From Paenibacillus tundrae (GTDB lineage Bacteria > Bacillota > Bacilli > Paenibacillales > Paenibacillaceae): DNA of 64,000 bases. The notes under the pieces were generated by a model. It saw only the letters and a list, made by a program, of their open reading frames with translations, was not told the DNA's origin and did no database searches. Each line of letters starts with the position of its first letter. The first letter of the stretch is position 1. The position numbers were made by a program, and so were the translations under genes. Of the stretch, positions 17,588-26,312 are shown piece by piece. The stretch spans positions 1,302,001 to 1,366,000 of the forward strand of contig NZ_CP145605.1 in NCBI RefSeq assembly GCF_036884255.1. Direction: 5' to 3'.

Positions 17588-18625
17588 GAATCTTATAGAA
17601 GCGCGCATGAATAAGCACAAAGCTGCGCCTTGAAGGGGCATCAAGCAGTGAAGGGGAAGGAAGGAGCCGAAGGAGTGTGTTTGTCATCGGATTTCAACTG
17701 CTGAAGAGCAGGTGGGAGGAAATCGGAGGACAAGAAAGCGACGCAGGCCCATCATTCCCCGAAGTGTGAGCGATGCCCCTCACGATCAGGTTTGTTACTC
17801 AGGTGCAGTCGACAGGAAGGTAGTCGACTGTCCACAACCAATCGAGCCACAACAATGGTTCGATGAGAACCTTATAGAAGCGCGCATGAATAAGCGCAAA
17901 GCTGCGCCTTGAAGGGGCATCAAGCAGTGAAGGGGGAGGAAGGAGCCGAAGGAGCGTGTTTGTCATCGGATTTCAACTGCTGAAGAGCAGGTGGAAGGAA
18001 ATCGGAGGACAAGAAAGCGACGCAGGCCCATCATTCCCCGAAGTGTGAGCGATGCCCTCACGATCAGTTTAGTTACTCAGGTGCAGTCGACAGGAAGGTA
18101 GTCGACTGTCCACAACCAATCGAGCCACAACAATGGTTCGATGAGAACCTTATAGAAGCGCGCATGAATAAGCGCAAAGCTGCGCCTTGAAGGGGCATAA
18201 AGCAGTGAAGGGGGAGGAAGGAGCCGAAGGAGCGTGTTTGTCATCGGATTTCAACTGCTGAAGAGCAGGTGGAAGGAAATCGGAGGACAAGAAAGCGACG
18301 CAGGCCCATCATTCCCCGAAGTGTGAGCGATGCCCTCACGATCAGTTTAGTTACTCAGGTGCAGTCGACAGGAAGGTAGTCGACTGTCCACAACCAATCG
18401 AGCCACAACAATGGTTCGATGAGAACCTTATAGAAGCGCGCATGAATAAGCGCAAAGCTGCGCCTTGAAGGGGCATAAAGCAGTGAAGGGGGAGGAAGGA
18501 GCCGAAGGAGTGTGTTTGTCCTCTGATTTCAACTGCTGAAGAGCAGGTGGAAGGAAATCGGAGGACAAGAAAGCGACGCAGGCCCATCATTCCCCGAAAC
18601 GTCAGCGATGCCCCTCACGCCCAGG
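17586..18625. repeat. tandem array of a 278-bp structured repeat, about 3.7 copies
   Basis: Units begin at 17586, 17865, 18143 and 18421 (spacing 279, 278, 278), each opening with GAGAA(C/T)CTTATAGAAGCG. They differ by only a few bases; the fourth stops matching after about 18600-18625. No conserved reading frame runs through the units. Each unit can fold on the plus strand: GGGGCAT pairs with ATGCCCC, inside it GGGGA pairs with TCCCC, and inside that a 15-bp arm closes on a CTGCT-GAAG-AGCAG hairpin. In copy 4 these sit at 18470-18476/18608-18614, 18489-18493/18591-18595 and 18516-18530/18554-18568. Two more hairpins (CAGTCGAC/GTCGACTG and ATCGAGCC/GGTTCGAT) end copies 1-3. I do not recognise the family. 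Confidence 0.85.
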
Positions 18626-18692
18626 CTTGCTCGTTTTCACCAGCTTATATCGTTCTCTTCAAACCAATGCCAAATAGAAAGGAAGCGATCTT

Positions 18693-19676
18693 ATGACACA
18701 ATCTATTACATTTACCAATCCTATTCTGGAACAGCGTGCCGATCCATGGGTGTACCGCCATACGGATGGTTTCTATTATTTTTCCGCTTCTGTACCTGCA
18801 TTTGACCGGATCGAAATCCGGCGTGCGCGCACAATTGAGGAGCTGAAGGATGCGGAGCCAGTGACAGCATGGCGCAAGCGCGACACTGGACCGATGAGCG
18901 CCAACATCTGGGCGCCTGAGATTCATTTTATCGACGGGAAATGGTATATCTATTATGCCGCGGCACATACGAGTGAGACGAATGCAGGTTTGTTTGATCA
19001 CCGGATGTACGTACTGGAAAATGAATCTGCGAATCCACTAGAGGGTGAATGGGTGGAGAAAGGGCAGACGCGGACACGCTGGGAAAGCTTTGCTTTGGAC
19101 GCTACGACGTTTGAGCACCGAGGCATCCGCTATCTCGTCTGGGCACAGAAAGATCCGGATATTCCAGGTAACTCTAACTTGTATATCTCCGAGATGGAGA
19201 ATCCGTGGACACTGCGCGGAGAACAAGTCATGATCTCTACACCTGAATATGATTGGGAGATTATTGGTTTCAAAGTCAATGAAGGTGCGGCTGTATTGCA
19301 CCGAAATGGACGTATTTTCATTGGTTATTCAGCCAGTGCCACAGATTATAACTATTGCATGGGATTGCTTACTGCAGATGAAAATGCCGATCTGCTCGAT
19401 CCAGCAAGCTGGGTGAAATCGCCTGAGCCGGTATTCCAGACATGTGAAGAGAACGGCCAGTATGGCCCGGGACACAACAGCTTTACCGTAACACCAGATG
19501 GGCAGACGGATATCCTCATTTATCACGCTCGTAACTACAAAGAGATCGAGGGAGATCCGCTCTATGACCCTAACCGTCATGCCCGTGCTCAAGTAATCCA
19601 CTGGAGAGAGGATGGTACACCTGATTTTGGTGTTCCTGTTCCGGATGGTAAAGCTGTAGCTGAAGTGGAACAATAA
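18693..19676 (+). CDS. GH43 alpha-L-arabinofuranosidase (exo-acting type)
   Basis: A 327-residue single-domain GH43 enzyme without a signal peptide, so probably cytoplasmic. The catalytic triad is Asp17 (RADPWVY), Asp136 (FALDATTF) and Glu197 (VNEGAAV). The sequence is closest in feel to the GH43_26 exo-1,5-alpha-arabinofuranosidase group; the subfamily is my judgement. It would release arabinose from imported arabino-oligosaccharides. It lies after the tandem repeat array and may be read from the same promoter as the importer. GAAAGGAAGCG precedes the ATG. Confidence 0.85.
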   Translation: MTQSITFTNPILEQRADPWVYRHTDGFYYFSASVPAFDRIEIRRARTIEELKDAEPVTAWRKRDTGPMSANIWAPEIHFIDGKWYIYYAAAHTSETNAGLFDHRMYVLENESANPLEGEWVEKGQTRTRWESFALDATTFEHRGIRYLVWAQKDPDIPGNSNLYISEMENPWTLRGEQVMISTPEYDWEIIGFKVNEGAAVLHRNGRIFIGYSASATDYNYCMGLLTADENADLLDPASWVKSPEPVFQTCEENGQYGPGHNSFTVTPDGQTDILIYHARNYKEIEGDPLYDPNRHARAQVIHWREDGTPDFGVPVPDGKAVAEVEQ

Positions 19677-19702
19677 TTAGATAGAATGTGAATGATAGAA
19701 GT

Positions 19703-19740
19703 AGCCCTTAGTCAGTATAATAGCTGATTAAGGGCTTTTC
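19703..19740 (+). terminator. terminator of the arabinan gene cluster
   Basis: AGCCCTTAGTCAG pairs with CTGATTAAGGGCT around an 8-base loop, followed by TTTTC. Confidence 0.8.
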
Positions 19741-19890
19741 TCGTTAATGAAGGAAGAGGCGGATCTAACATAACGCATGAATTGAATCCGTTCTTGCACC
19801 TTTCACGTATACAACGTATAGATGAAGTTAATATGTAAATAGAACAGCTCTTGCTATAGTTCGTTTGATATCATGCTAGGAGGACAATAT

Positions 19891-20736
19891 ATGGATTCGC
19901 GTGAAACTTTAGATCAGGAACTACAACTGATTCATACATGGGAGAAAGAGCAGAAGGACTTGTTCATTTGGGACAAGATCGGTCGTCTGCCATTTGCTAT
20001 GCTGGATAAAGTTATGCCTAAGGCATTGAAAGATAAGATTGGAAATTCGCTCAATGAAGTAGGACAGTATGTACAGCATGGTGGTAAATTTCTTGTTCAG
20101 AAGAAGAAGGTGGCGAAGCTGCTACAGGAGGAAGCTCAGCGAACAGGTCATTCGATGTTAGGTCATACGAATCGTCTCGAACGGGAAGCTGAGGAAGAGA
20201 GCACAGCGAAAATTCACAGTGTAGAGAACCTGCCACTTGAAGTATTGGATCGTGTAGCTGACAACATCGCTGAGAGTCGTACCAAGTTTGCAGCAGCACA
20301 AGGAGCGGCAACAGGCATTGGTGGAATCGTGACGATTGCAGCGGACATTCCAATGGTGATGGGACTTTCTTTGAAAGTGTTACAGGAGATGGCGCTATGT
20401 TACGGTTATGATCCGGATGAGCCACAGGAGCGCATTTTCATTGTGAAGTGTCTGCAATTTACATCGGCGGATATCGTAGGCAAGAAGGCAATCATTGATG
20501 AATTGGCAGACTACGAGAATCCTGATAAACAGGTTGAGGTAATGTCGCAAATGCAAGGGTGGCGAGAGGTGTTTGACTCCTATCGTGAGTCCTTTGGATG
20601 GAAAAAGCTATTTCAACTCATTCCGATTGCAGGTATGATCTTTGGTTCAGTGAGCAATAAAAACACAATTCGGGATGTAGCTGAGACGGGTAAAATGCTG
20701 TACAAAAAACGGCTGATTCTGCACCGTTTGAAGTAA
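19891..20736 (+). CDS. EcsC-family protein
   Basis: A 281-residue protein matching the EcsC family. The family core is visible from FAAAQGAATGIGGIVTIAAD to CYGYDPDEP, with a Gly/Ala-rich hydrophobic hairpin of membrane-insertion type. EcsC of Bacillus lies by an ABC transporter operon, but the family's function is not known. ATG 19891 is preferred over ATG 19873, because AGGAGG lies 7 bases before it. The gene is flanked by terminators, so it is monocistronic. Confidence 0.85.
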   Translation: MDSRETLDQELQLIHTWEKEQKDLFIWDKIGRLPFAMLDKVMPKALKDKIGNSLNEVGQYVQHGGKFLVQKKKVAKLLQEEAQRTGHSMLGHTNRLEREAEEESTAKIHSVENLPLEVLDRVADNIAESRTKFAAAQGAATGIGGIVTIAADIPMVMGLSLKVLQEMALCYGYDPDEPQERIFIVKCLQFTSADIVGKKAIIDELADYENPDKQVEVMSQMQGWREVFDSYRESFGWKKLFQLIPIAGMIFGSVSNKNTIRDVAETGKMLYKKRLILHRLK

Positions 20737-20870
20737 AATGCTTAGAAGGACTGCTAAAACGCTTGATTGTCGGCTCTCGGTGTCCCACCTTATAAACAAG
20801 AGGGTCAGCCCACATGTAGAGTACGAGAAACAGACATGAGAGAAGGGAAGGAATAAAGTAAAGTAAAGAT

Positions 20871-20920
20871 AAGGGTTCCTGCCAGACTGTAAATACAGCA
20901 TTGGCGAGAACCCTTTTGTT
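20871..20920 (+). terminator. terminator after EcsC-family gene
   Basis: AAGGGTTC..GCCA pairs with TGGC..GAACCCTT with a small CTGT/ACAG hairpin inside, followed by TTTTGTT. Confidence 0.75.
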
Positions 20921-20950
20921 GTGGTTGAACTAAATAGCACAGATCTAAGG

Positions 20951-21160
20951 ATTCTAACGAATCCATTAGACGCTATTCAGGAATATTGTGCTCATTCGAA
21001 ATTCTAACGAATCTCAGACGCTTTATTTTACAAAATGAACACCGTTCTGAAGGATAATCGCTCCAGTATTCGTAAATAACGACGCTCAGATTCGTTAGAT
21101 TGGGAATTCGACGATAATTGTGAATATAAGAATGGTCAGGTTCGTTAAAGCACGGACAGA
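20951..21160. repeat. cluster of short TAACGAATC repeats in both orientations
   Basis: ATTCTAACGAATC occurs at 20951-20963 and 21001-21013, each followed within a few bases by AGACGCT. An inverted version (CAGATTCGTTAGATT) lies near 21088-21102 and a degenerate inverted one near 21139-21148. No gene is present between 20737 and 21238. The cluster sits between convergent genes and resembles dispersed intergenic repeats. Confidence 0.55.
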
Positions 21161-21238
21161 CGGATTTAGACGCTCAGGCAGCCATATCTAAGTCCAAGCA
21201 AGCACCAGCCCGCTCGCATCATACCGTTTGCACTTTCC

Positions 21239-22513
21239 TTACTCTTCGCTACCGTTCTCATCTGCCCAACGCTTCAGCAGTTGATCTGAAGGAAGCAGGA
21301 AGGTCAATATTCCGAGTAGTGGCAAGAAGCTACACACCTGCATCACAGGTGATACGCCGAACACATCAATCCAGTTGCCCAGTACGAGCGCGCCTAGACC
21401 GCCCATACCGAACGCTAGACCCGTGATCAGACCAGAGACGGTACCGATTTTGCCGGGGATCAGCATCTGTGCGTACACGACAGTAACCGAGAAACTCGAT
21501 AACATGATGAAGCCGATGATGGTTAACAGTACACCCGTCCAGAACAGATTAGCATATGGCAGTAACAACGTTAATGGAGCCGCACATGCCATGGATAGGA
21601 AAATAAGATTGCGTTTGCCGAATCGGTCGGCAAGTGGCCCTCCGAAGAAAGTTCCCAGTGCTCCTGCTGCTAGGAATAGGAAAATATAAATTTGTGCGTC
21701 AGGTGTAGAAAGGTTGAAGCTTTCTATGAGATTAAAGGTATAGAAACTGCCGATAGCTGCGATATATAGGGAGCGGACAAAAACAAGCAAGATCAGAATT
21801 GTAATCGCTGCAGCGATTTTCTTACGTAATGCCGGGTTAGGAACTCGGCGTGCTGCCGCTTGTTTGCGTAGATAACTACCTGATCTCAGCATCCGTTCGT
21901 ACCAACGTGCAATGTAGATCTGTACGGCAATACCTGCTGCTGCAATACCTGTGAATCCAATAGCGCCGAAGAGACCAAACGGAATGAAGATCCAACGGGT
22001 GAGCAGTGGAGCCAGGGATTGTCCTGCATTGCCTCCAACTTGAAAGATCGATTGTGCCAGACCACGCCGTGCGCCGGCGGCCATATGAGATACTCGAGAG
22101 CCTTCGGGATGGAAGGCAGCCGAACCGAGCCCGACAAAAATAACAGAAATAAGAACGGCCATATAGCTGTCAGCAAAGGCTAACAGGAGCATCCCTGTAA
22201 ATGTAAAGCCCATACCGATCGGTAGAATAGAAGGTGTTGGCTTCTTATCGGCAAACCATCCAATGACAGGCTGCATAATGGAAGCGGTGAAATTAATGGC
22301 GAAGGAAATCCAGCCAATCTGCGTGTAGGTGAGATGCATGGAATCCTTCAAAATCGGGAAGATTGCTGGAATAACCGACTGAATGGAATCGTTGAATAGA
22401 TGCACCAGACTGATGGCGATTAATATCCGGTATACGGTGCGTTGAGCATCCAATCCGGAGGTTGCCTGAGGCCCTGCTGATGCGTCTTTGGGTAAAGAGG
22501 TTTGCATGGACAT
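21239..22513 (-). CDS. MFS efflux transporter, fosmidomycin-resistance (Fsr) type
   Basis: An MFS pump of about 424 residues with twelve predicted spans. The first half carries the Fsr-like opening (SLVHLFNDSIQSVIPAIFP, then IGWISFAINF) and the loop GWFADKKPTP between spans 2 and 3. Fsr proteins export fosmidomycin and other small anionic compounds; the true substrate here is unknown. Two ATGs are possible; I prefer the one at 22513, which is 9 bases from AAGGAG, over the one at 22519, only 3 bases away. It stands alone. Confidence 0.85.
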   Translation of the reverse strand: MSMQTSLPKDASAGPQATSGLDAQRTVYRILIAISLVHLFNDSIQSVIPAIFPILKDSMHLTYTQIGWISFAINFTASIMQPVIGWFADKKPTPSILPIGMGFTFTGMLLLAFADSYMAVLISVIFVGLGSAAFHPEGSRVSHMAAGARRGLAQSIFQVGGNAGQSLAPLLTRWIFIPFGLFGAIGFTGIAAAGIAVQIYIARWYERMLRSGSYLRKQAAARRVPNPALRKKIAAAITILILLVFVRSLYIAAIGSFYTFNLIESFNLSTPDAQIYIFLFLAAGALGTFFGGPLADRFGKRNLIFLSMACAAPLTLLLPYANLFWTGVLLTIIGFIMLSSFSVTVVYAQMLIPGKIGTVSGLITGLAFGMGGLGALVLGNWIDVFGVSPVMQVCSFLPLLGILTFLLPSDQLLKRWADENGSEE

Positions 22514-22910
22514 GTTCATGTTCTCCTTTGGTCGCGGTCACGAGGGATCAGCGCCTTTTGATGTGATTTAAGCATATTGTTACATAATAGGATAGATTTA
22601 ATAGGTGGGCAAGGGGAACAAAGAAATCGTTTAGGCCGTTTCTACCTTTATTCTCGAAAAGGATGAAGGATTGAAATATGGGGTTGGATACGAAGAATTC
22701 ATTTCGAATTTTGCAATGCCTTGTGGTAGGGGGAAGATGCTTAATTTGTTATTGATTACCTTCTATAGTGAGCTGCTTCATATATAGTAGAAAAGTACCC
22801 TTTTATCCTATTTACCTTCAAAAAGGGGTTAGCTTCAGGTAACGTAAAGTAGTCGAGTGTAATGCAGATCCAACGGCACTATTCCAAAAATGCTGGGAGG
22901 ATGAATCGAT
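22514..22910. other. gene-free interval
   Basis: Nearly 400 bases between divergent genes. Nothing was recognised beyond AT-rich promoter-like sequence and, at its right end, the GGGAGGA ribosome site of the small membrane protein. Confidence 0.4.
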
Positions 22911-23114
22911 ATGAAGCAGTTGAGCCCCTATGTTCTTGCCAGGCGAAATGTCGTGATGACTATTATCTATATGGCCGTGGCCACTTTTTTTGCGATATAT
23001 GTGGCACCTCAATCTTTGACTTTTGCGATCGTACTTTTTGTCACTTATCAACTGTTTAATGTCTTTATGTTACGGCACTATATTCGAAAGATGAAACATT
23101 TGAAGGAAGAATGA
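22911..23114 (+). CDS. small two-span membrane protein
   Basis: A 67-residue protein with two hydrophobic stretches (about residues 14-30 and 34-52) and a basic C-terminal tail (RHYIRKMKHLKEE). The ATG is preceded by GGGAGGATGAATCGAT, a good ribosome site. I do not recognise the family. It should sit in the cytoplasmic membrane. Confidence 0.65.
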   Translation: MKQLSPYVLARRNVVMTIIYMAVATFFAIYVAPQSLTFAIVLFVTYQLFNVFMLRHYIRKMKHLKEE

Positions 23115-23271
23115 GCTATCCAAATGTGAAGTAACTCCTTGTGCACGCAGATGTGGCGACTGAAAAAGAAACTGGATAGGCCGAGAGAATGGGAAATCTT
23201 CATAATCTAAAAAGTAAACCATCCTCTAAATGTCTCGAAAAGCCCAAAAAATCCGAAAAACCTAAAAACAC

Positions 23272-23312
23272 AAAAAAGCCGAGCTCCTCAATCATTGAAG
23301 AACTCGGCTTTT
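23272..23312 (-). terminator. terminator of the que operon
   Basis: On the minus strand AAAGCCGAG pairs with CTCGGCTTT and is followed by a run of six T residues, right after queF. Confidence 0.85.
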
Positions 23313-23324
23313 GATGTTTTACCA

Positions 23325-23816
23325 TTAACGATTATCAATTGTCTCTGGATACATATCATGGTTCATCATACGGTGGTCGGCCATTTGCTCATATTTCGTT
23401 CCCGGTTTACCGTAGTTGGTGTACGGGTCGATGGAAATACCACCGCGTGGTGTAAATTTACCCCATACCTCAATGTAGCGCGGATCCATGAGCTTGATCA
23501 GATCGTTCATGATGATGTTCACGCAATCCTCGTGGAAATCTCCATGATTGCGGAAGCTGAACAGATACAGCTTGAGAGACTTGCTCTCGACCATTTTGAT
23601 ATCAGGAATGTAGCTGATATAGATTGTCGCAAAATCCGGTTGACCCGTGATAGGACACAGGCTAGTGAACTCCGGGCAGTTGAATTTAACAAAATAATCG
23701 CGGTACGGATGCTTGTTATCGAAGTTTTCTAGAATTCCTGGATCGTATTCGAATGTATATTTTACGTTCTGGTTACCCAGTAGCGTGATATCTTGCATTT
23801 CATCAGGTTGTCTCAT
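23325..23816 (-). CDS. queF: NADPH-dependent 7-cyano-7-deazaguanine reductase QueF
   Basis: A 163-residue short-form QueF that reduces preQ0 to preQ1, the last free-base step of queuosine synthesis. The nucleophilic Cys is in [12 protein letters not shown], and the substrate-binding Glu is in VESKSLKLY with [10 protein letters not shown] nearby. The gene is the last of the que cluster on this strand, about 150 bases after queE, and may have its own ribosome site within the same transcript. Confidence 0.97.
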   Translation of the reverse strand: MRQPDEMQDITLLGNQNVKYTFEYDPGILENFDNKHPYRDYFVKFNCPEFTSLCPITGQPDFATIYISYIPDIKMVESKSLKLYLFSFRNHGDFHEDCVNIIMNDLIKLMDPRYIEVWGKFTPRGGISIDPYTNYGKPGTKYEQMADHRMMNHDMYPETIDNR

Positions 23817-23967
23817 CGGTTTATAACGCTCCTTATTTCCGTCAAAGCCCGTAGCCTTGCGGTATATCTTAACAGACGAATTTCGCTGTACAACTCAATT
23901 GATATAGAATGATTACGACGGAGTCCGTTATTACATCATGCCGCCCATTACACCCATTGCATCCAGC

Positions 23968-24717
23968 TTAGACGCCGCGCTTGTTCCCCCATACCAATGT
24001 ATGAAGCTGAGGAAGCACACGGACGTTATTCAGATCATCGGAGGCACTGACTTGGTCAATCAGCCACTCATAACGAGTGAGCAGGGAGGCCGCAAGGTCA
24101 GGCGTATCCATCGATGTCACATTCGGATTACCTGTCTGCAAAAATAAATCGGTTCCCGGATAACGTGCATGCACACGCCGGGCATAGTTCAGGTCTGTTT
24201 CGTCGAAAATGACGATTTTTAGACTATGACTTCGGTCTGGGGAAACTGCGGCAAGCCTCGCGATCACATCATCCAGCACGTCCCAATCTGTATCCATGCC
24301 AGAACTTGGCGGCTTAGGTGAGACGGTGACTTCGTCGATGTCTGCCAGCCATGGCTGCCAGCGAGATCCTTGCGTCTCTACGGCTGTACGGATGTCATGC
24401 TCACGCAATAGATTAACTAAGCCATCCAGCGAAGCGAGCAGAGCAGGATTACCGCCAGAGATGGTGACATGGGAGAAGCGAGATCCGCCAACGCGGCGCA
24501 ATTCCTCCCATATCTGCTCAGCTGTCATCTTCTGAATCTGATCTTTGCCGGTGCCGTCCCAGGTGAAAGCAGAGTCACACCAGGAGCAACGGTAATCACA
24601 GCCAGCGGTGCGGACAAACATCGTTTTCTGCCCGATGACCATACCCTCCCCCTGAACGGTAGGGCCGAATATTTCCATGACAGGAATGCGCATAGCTTGA
24701 CTAGGAATGCTACTCAT
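23968..24717 (-). CDS. queE: 7-carboxy-7-deazaguanine synthase QueE (radical SAM)
   Basis: A 249-residue radical SAM enzyme that converts 6-carboxytetrahydropterin to 7-carboxy-7-deazaguanine. The iron-sulfur motif CDYRCSWC has the CxxxCxxC spacing. The N-terminal EIFGPTVQGEG signature is typical of QueE, and TISGGNPAL marks the SAM-binding strand. The start overlaps the end of queD by 8 bases, so the two genes are coupled. Confidence 0.97.
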   Translation of the reverse strand: MSSIPSQAMRIPVMEIFGPTVQGEGMVIGQKTMFVRTAGCDYRCSWCDSAFTWDGTGKDQIQKMTAEQIWEELRRVGGSRFSHVTISGGNPALLASLDGLVNLLREHDIRTAVETQGSRWQPWLADIDEVTVSPKPPSSGMDTDWDVLDDVIARLAAVSPDRSHSLKIVIFDETDLNYARRVHARYPGTDLFLQTGNPNVTSMDTPDLAASLLTRYEWLIDQVSASDDLNNVRVLPQLHTLVWGNKRGV

Positions 24718-25201
24718 CGATCATCCACTCCCGTCTCGCTTCGGCATAGCTGGTGGGTGTCTCATAAAGTCTTACAAACTCCGTACGTCCGCCTTCAGTG
24801 AGTGCCGCATATGGCTCCGTCTGAAGCGCGTGTTCCATTTGTTCGAACAGCCATACGACCATATTTTCCGCCGTTGTGTTCATCAGAGGCAGTGTTTCAT
24901 TAAGGTACTGGTGATCCAGATAACCTTCGATTTTTGTTTTCCATATATCTTTAATATGTCCAAAATCAACCGTCAGCCCGGTTTCACCCGGATAACCGCT
25001 GATGCCGAAAATAACTTTATACGTATGACCGTGCAAGTTCTTGCACTTACCTTCATAACAGTGCAGATGATGTGCCGCGTCAAAAGTAAACTCCTTGCTG
25101 ACCAGTACACGTTTGCGATGATATCTTAGCTGTGTTGGCAGGATATCCTCGTCAATCCGCTGCAAACGTTCAACAATACGGAATGTTCCAGGCTCTCTCA
25201 T
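24710..25201 (-). CDS. queD: 6-carboxy-5,6,7,8-tetrahydropterin synthase QueD
   Basis: A 163-residue PTPS-family enzyme acting on dihydroneopterin triphosphate. The zinc-binding His residues are in FDAAHHL and NLHGHTY; the catalytic Cys is in GKCKNLHGH. The N-terminus carries about 30 extra residues compared with the family core. ATG 25201 overlaps the queC stop as ATGA. Confidence 0.96.
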   Translation of the reverse strand: MREPGTFRIVERLQRIDEDILPTQLRYHRKRVLVSKEFTFDAAHHLHCYEGKCKNLHGHTYKVIFGISGYPGETGLTVDFGHIKDIWKTKIEGYLDHQYLNETLPLMNTTAENMVVWLFEQMEHALQTEPYAALTEGGRTEFVRLYETPTSYAEARREWMIDE

Positions 25202-25881
25202 CGCACATCCACTCCCGTATGACCTATTGCTGTACGTTGCTCTACGTACTGATCCAATCCGGCTTTGCGCAATTTACATGCAGGGCATTCTCCGCAGCCA
25301 TCCCCAATCACGCCGTTATAACAAGTGAGTGTGCGCTCGCGTACATATTCAAAGGCACCCAGATCATCTGCCATTTTCCAAGTTTGGGCTTTGTCCAGCC
25401 ACATCAAAGGCGTGTGAATTACGAACGGATAATCCATCGACAGGTTAAGAGTGACATTCATTGATTTAACAAATGAGTCGCGGCAATCCGGATATCCGCT
25501 AAAATCGGTTTCACATACACCTGTGACGAGATGACGTGCGCCTTTTTGTTTGGCAAGAATAGCGGCGAAGCTAAGGAACAGCAGGTTACGTCCATCCACA
25601 AAAGTGCTGGGCAGCTCGCCTTCATTATGTGTAATTTCTACATCATTACGAGTTAATGCGTTAGGGGCAAGCTGGTTGAGCAGGCTCATATCTAGCACAG
25701 TCTGCTGCACACCGAGATCCTTAGCAATAGCAGAGGCACATTCAATCTCCAGCTTGTGGCGCTGTCCGTAATCAAACGTAACCACCTCAACTTCAGCAAA
25801 TTGCTGTTTGGCCCAGAACAAACAAGTTGTACTGTCCTGACCGCCGCTGAAAACAACGACTGCTTTTTCTTCGTTCAACAT
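25198..25881 (-). CDS. queC: 7-cyano-7-deazaguanine synthase QueC
   Basis: A 227-residue ATP-dependent enzyme turning 7-carboxy-7-deazaguanine into preQ0. The PP-loop SGGQDSTT near the N-terminus binds ATP, and a four-Cys zinc site (CYNG...CGECPAC) lies near the C-terminus. I start it at ATG 25881, 7 bases after GGAGAGG; an upstream ATG at 25920 would add 13 residues that fit neither the family nor a ribosome site. It is the first gene of the que operon and is preceded by a long structured leader region. Confidence 0.96.
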   Translation of the reverse strand: MLNEEKAVVVFSGGQDSTTCLFWAKQQFAEVEVVTFDYGQRHKLEIECASAIAKDLGVQQTVLDMSLLNQLAPNALTRNDVEITHNEGELPSTFVDGRNLLFLSFAAILAKQKGARHLVTGVCETDFSGYPDCRDSFVKSMNVTLNLSMDYPFVIHTPLMWLDKAQTWKMADDLGAFEYVRERTLTCYNGVIGDGCGECPACKLRKAGLDQYVEQRTAIGHTGVDVR

Positions 25882-26040
25882 AAAAAAACCTCTCCATCTT
25901 CTTAAGATCACGCCATGCACTTAGGCATAGGGTGTCGGAAGAACAGAGAAGTCCATGAACTAACATCCATCAAAAAACACACCTTCTTGCAAATCGCTTC
26001 AAAAAAAGCGGATTTCCAATCCAGTGTCCTTAGTTTTTTA

Positions 26041-26206
26041 CGTACATGCTGTTTGTGTCATCAACACAAAGTATTGAACTGCTGTACAACAGGTGCATAA
26101 CACGGTGTCCACATGTTCAATTCAATGTACGCAAGACTGTGCTGACCCAATGGGTCTAAGTCTTGTAGAGGGAGTTCGCGAACCTCTCCCATGCCAGACG
26201 GCATGG
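26041..26206. other. highly structured intergenic region upstream of queC, possible RNA
   Basis: Five perfect pairings fit together: CGTACAT (26041-26047) with ATGTACG (26125-26131) enclosing TTTGTGT/ACACAAA (26052-26070) and ATTGAAC/GTTCAAT (26073-26121). Next come CAAGACT/AGTCTTG (26132-26165) with GACCC/GGGTC inside, and CCATGCC/GGCATGG (26189-26206). The last hairpin is followed on the plus strand by ATTTTCTTC, like a terminator. The strand is therefore uncertain: either a plus-strand small RNA or part of the queC leader on the minus strand. The whole stretch 25882-26312 holds no convincing gene. Confidence 0.5.
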
Positions 26207-26242
26207 ATTTTCTTCTTCAAATGTCTGATCCATTATAACACG

Positions 26243-26298
26243 AAACCGCCTGGTGGCTACCTCACTTCAATAAAGTGGCATAAGTCTCCAGACGGTTT
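26243..26298 (-). terminator. hairpin after the AIM24-family gene
   Basis: On the minus strand AAACCGTCTGG pairs with CCAGGCGGTTT, with CACTT/AAGTG inside. The T-run after it is short, so termination strength is uncertain. Confidence 0.5.
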
Positions 26299-26312
26299 GG
26301 TCGTGAAATGCA

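Noticed and set aside
17712..17912. Open frame of 66 codons spanning two repeat units
   Set aside because: It crosses the unit border, is not kept in each unit and has no ribosome site; the DNA is better explained by the structured repeat.
18351..18590. Minus-strand frame of 79 codons in the repeat array
   Set aside because: It is a by-product of the repeat, without ribosome site or conservation between units.
25882..26190. preQ1-I riboswitch ahead of queC
   Set aside because: The A-rich tail AAAAAACTAAGG is present, but no adjacent stem with the required loop bases was found; the similar AGAGGTTC stem is about 130 bases away. Kept only as an open question in the findings.
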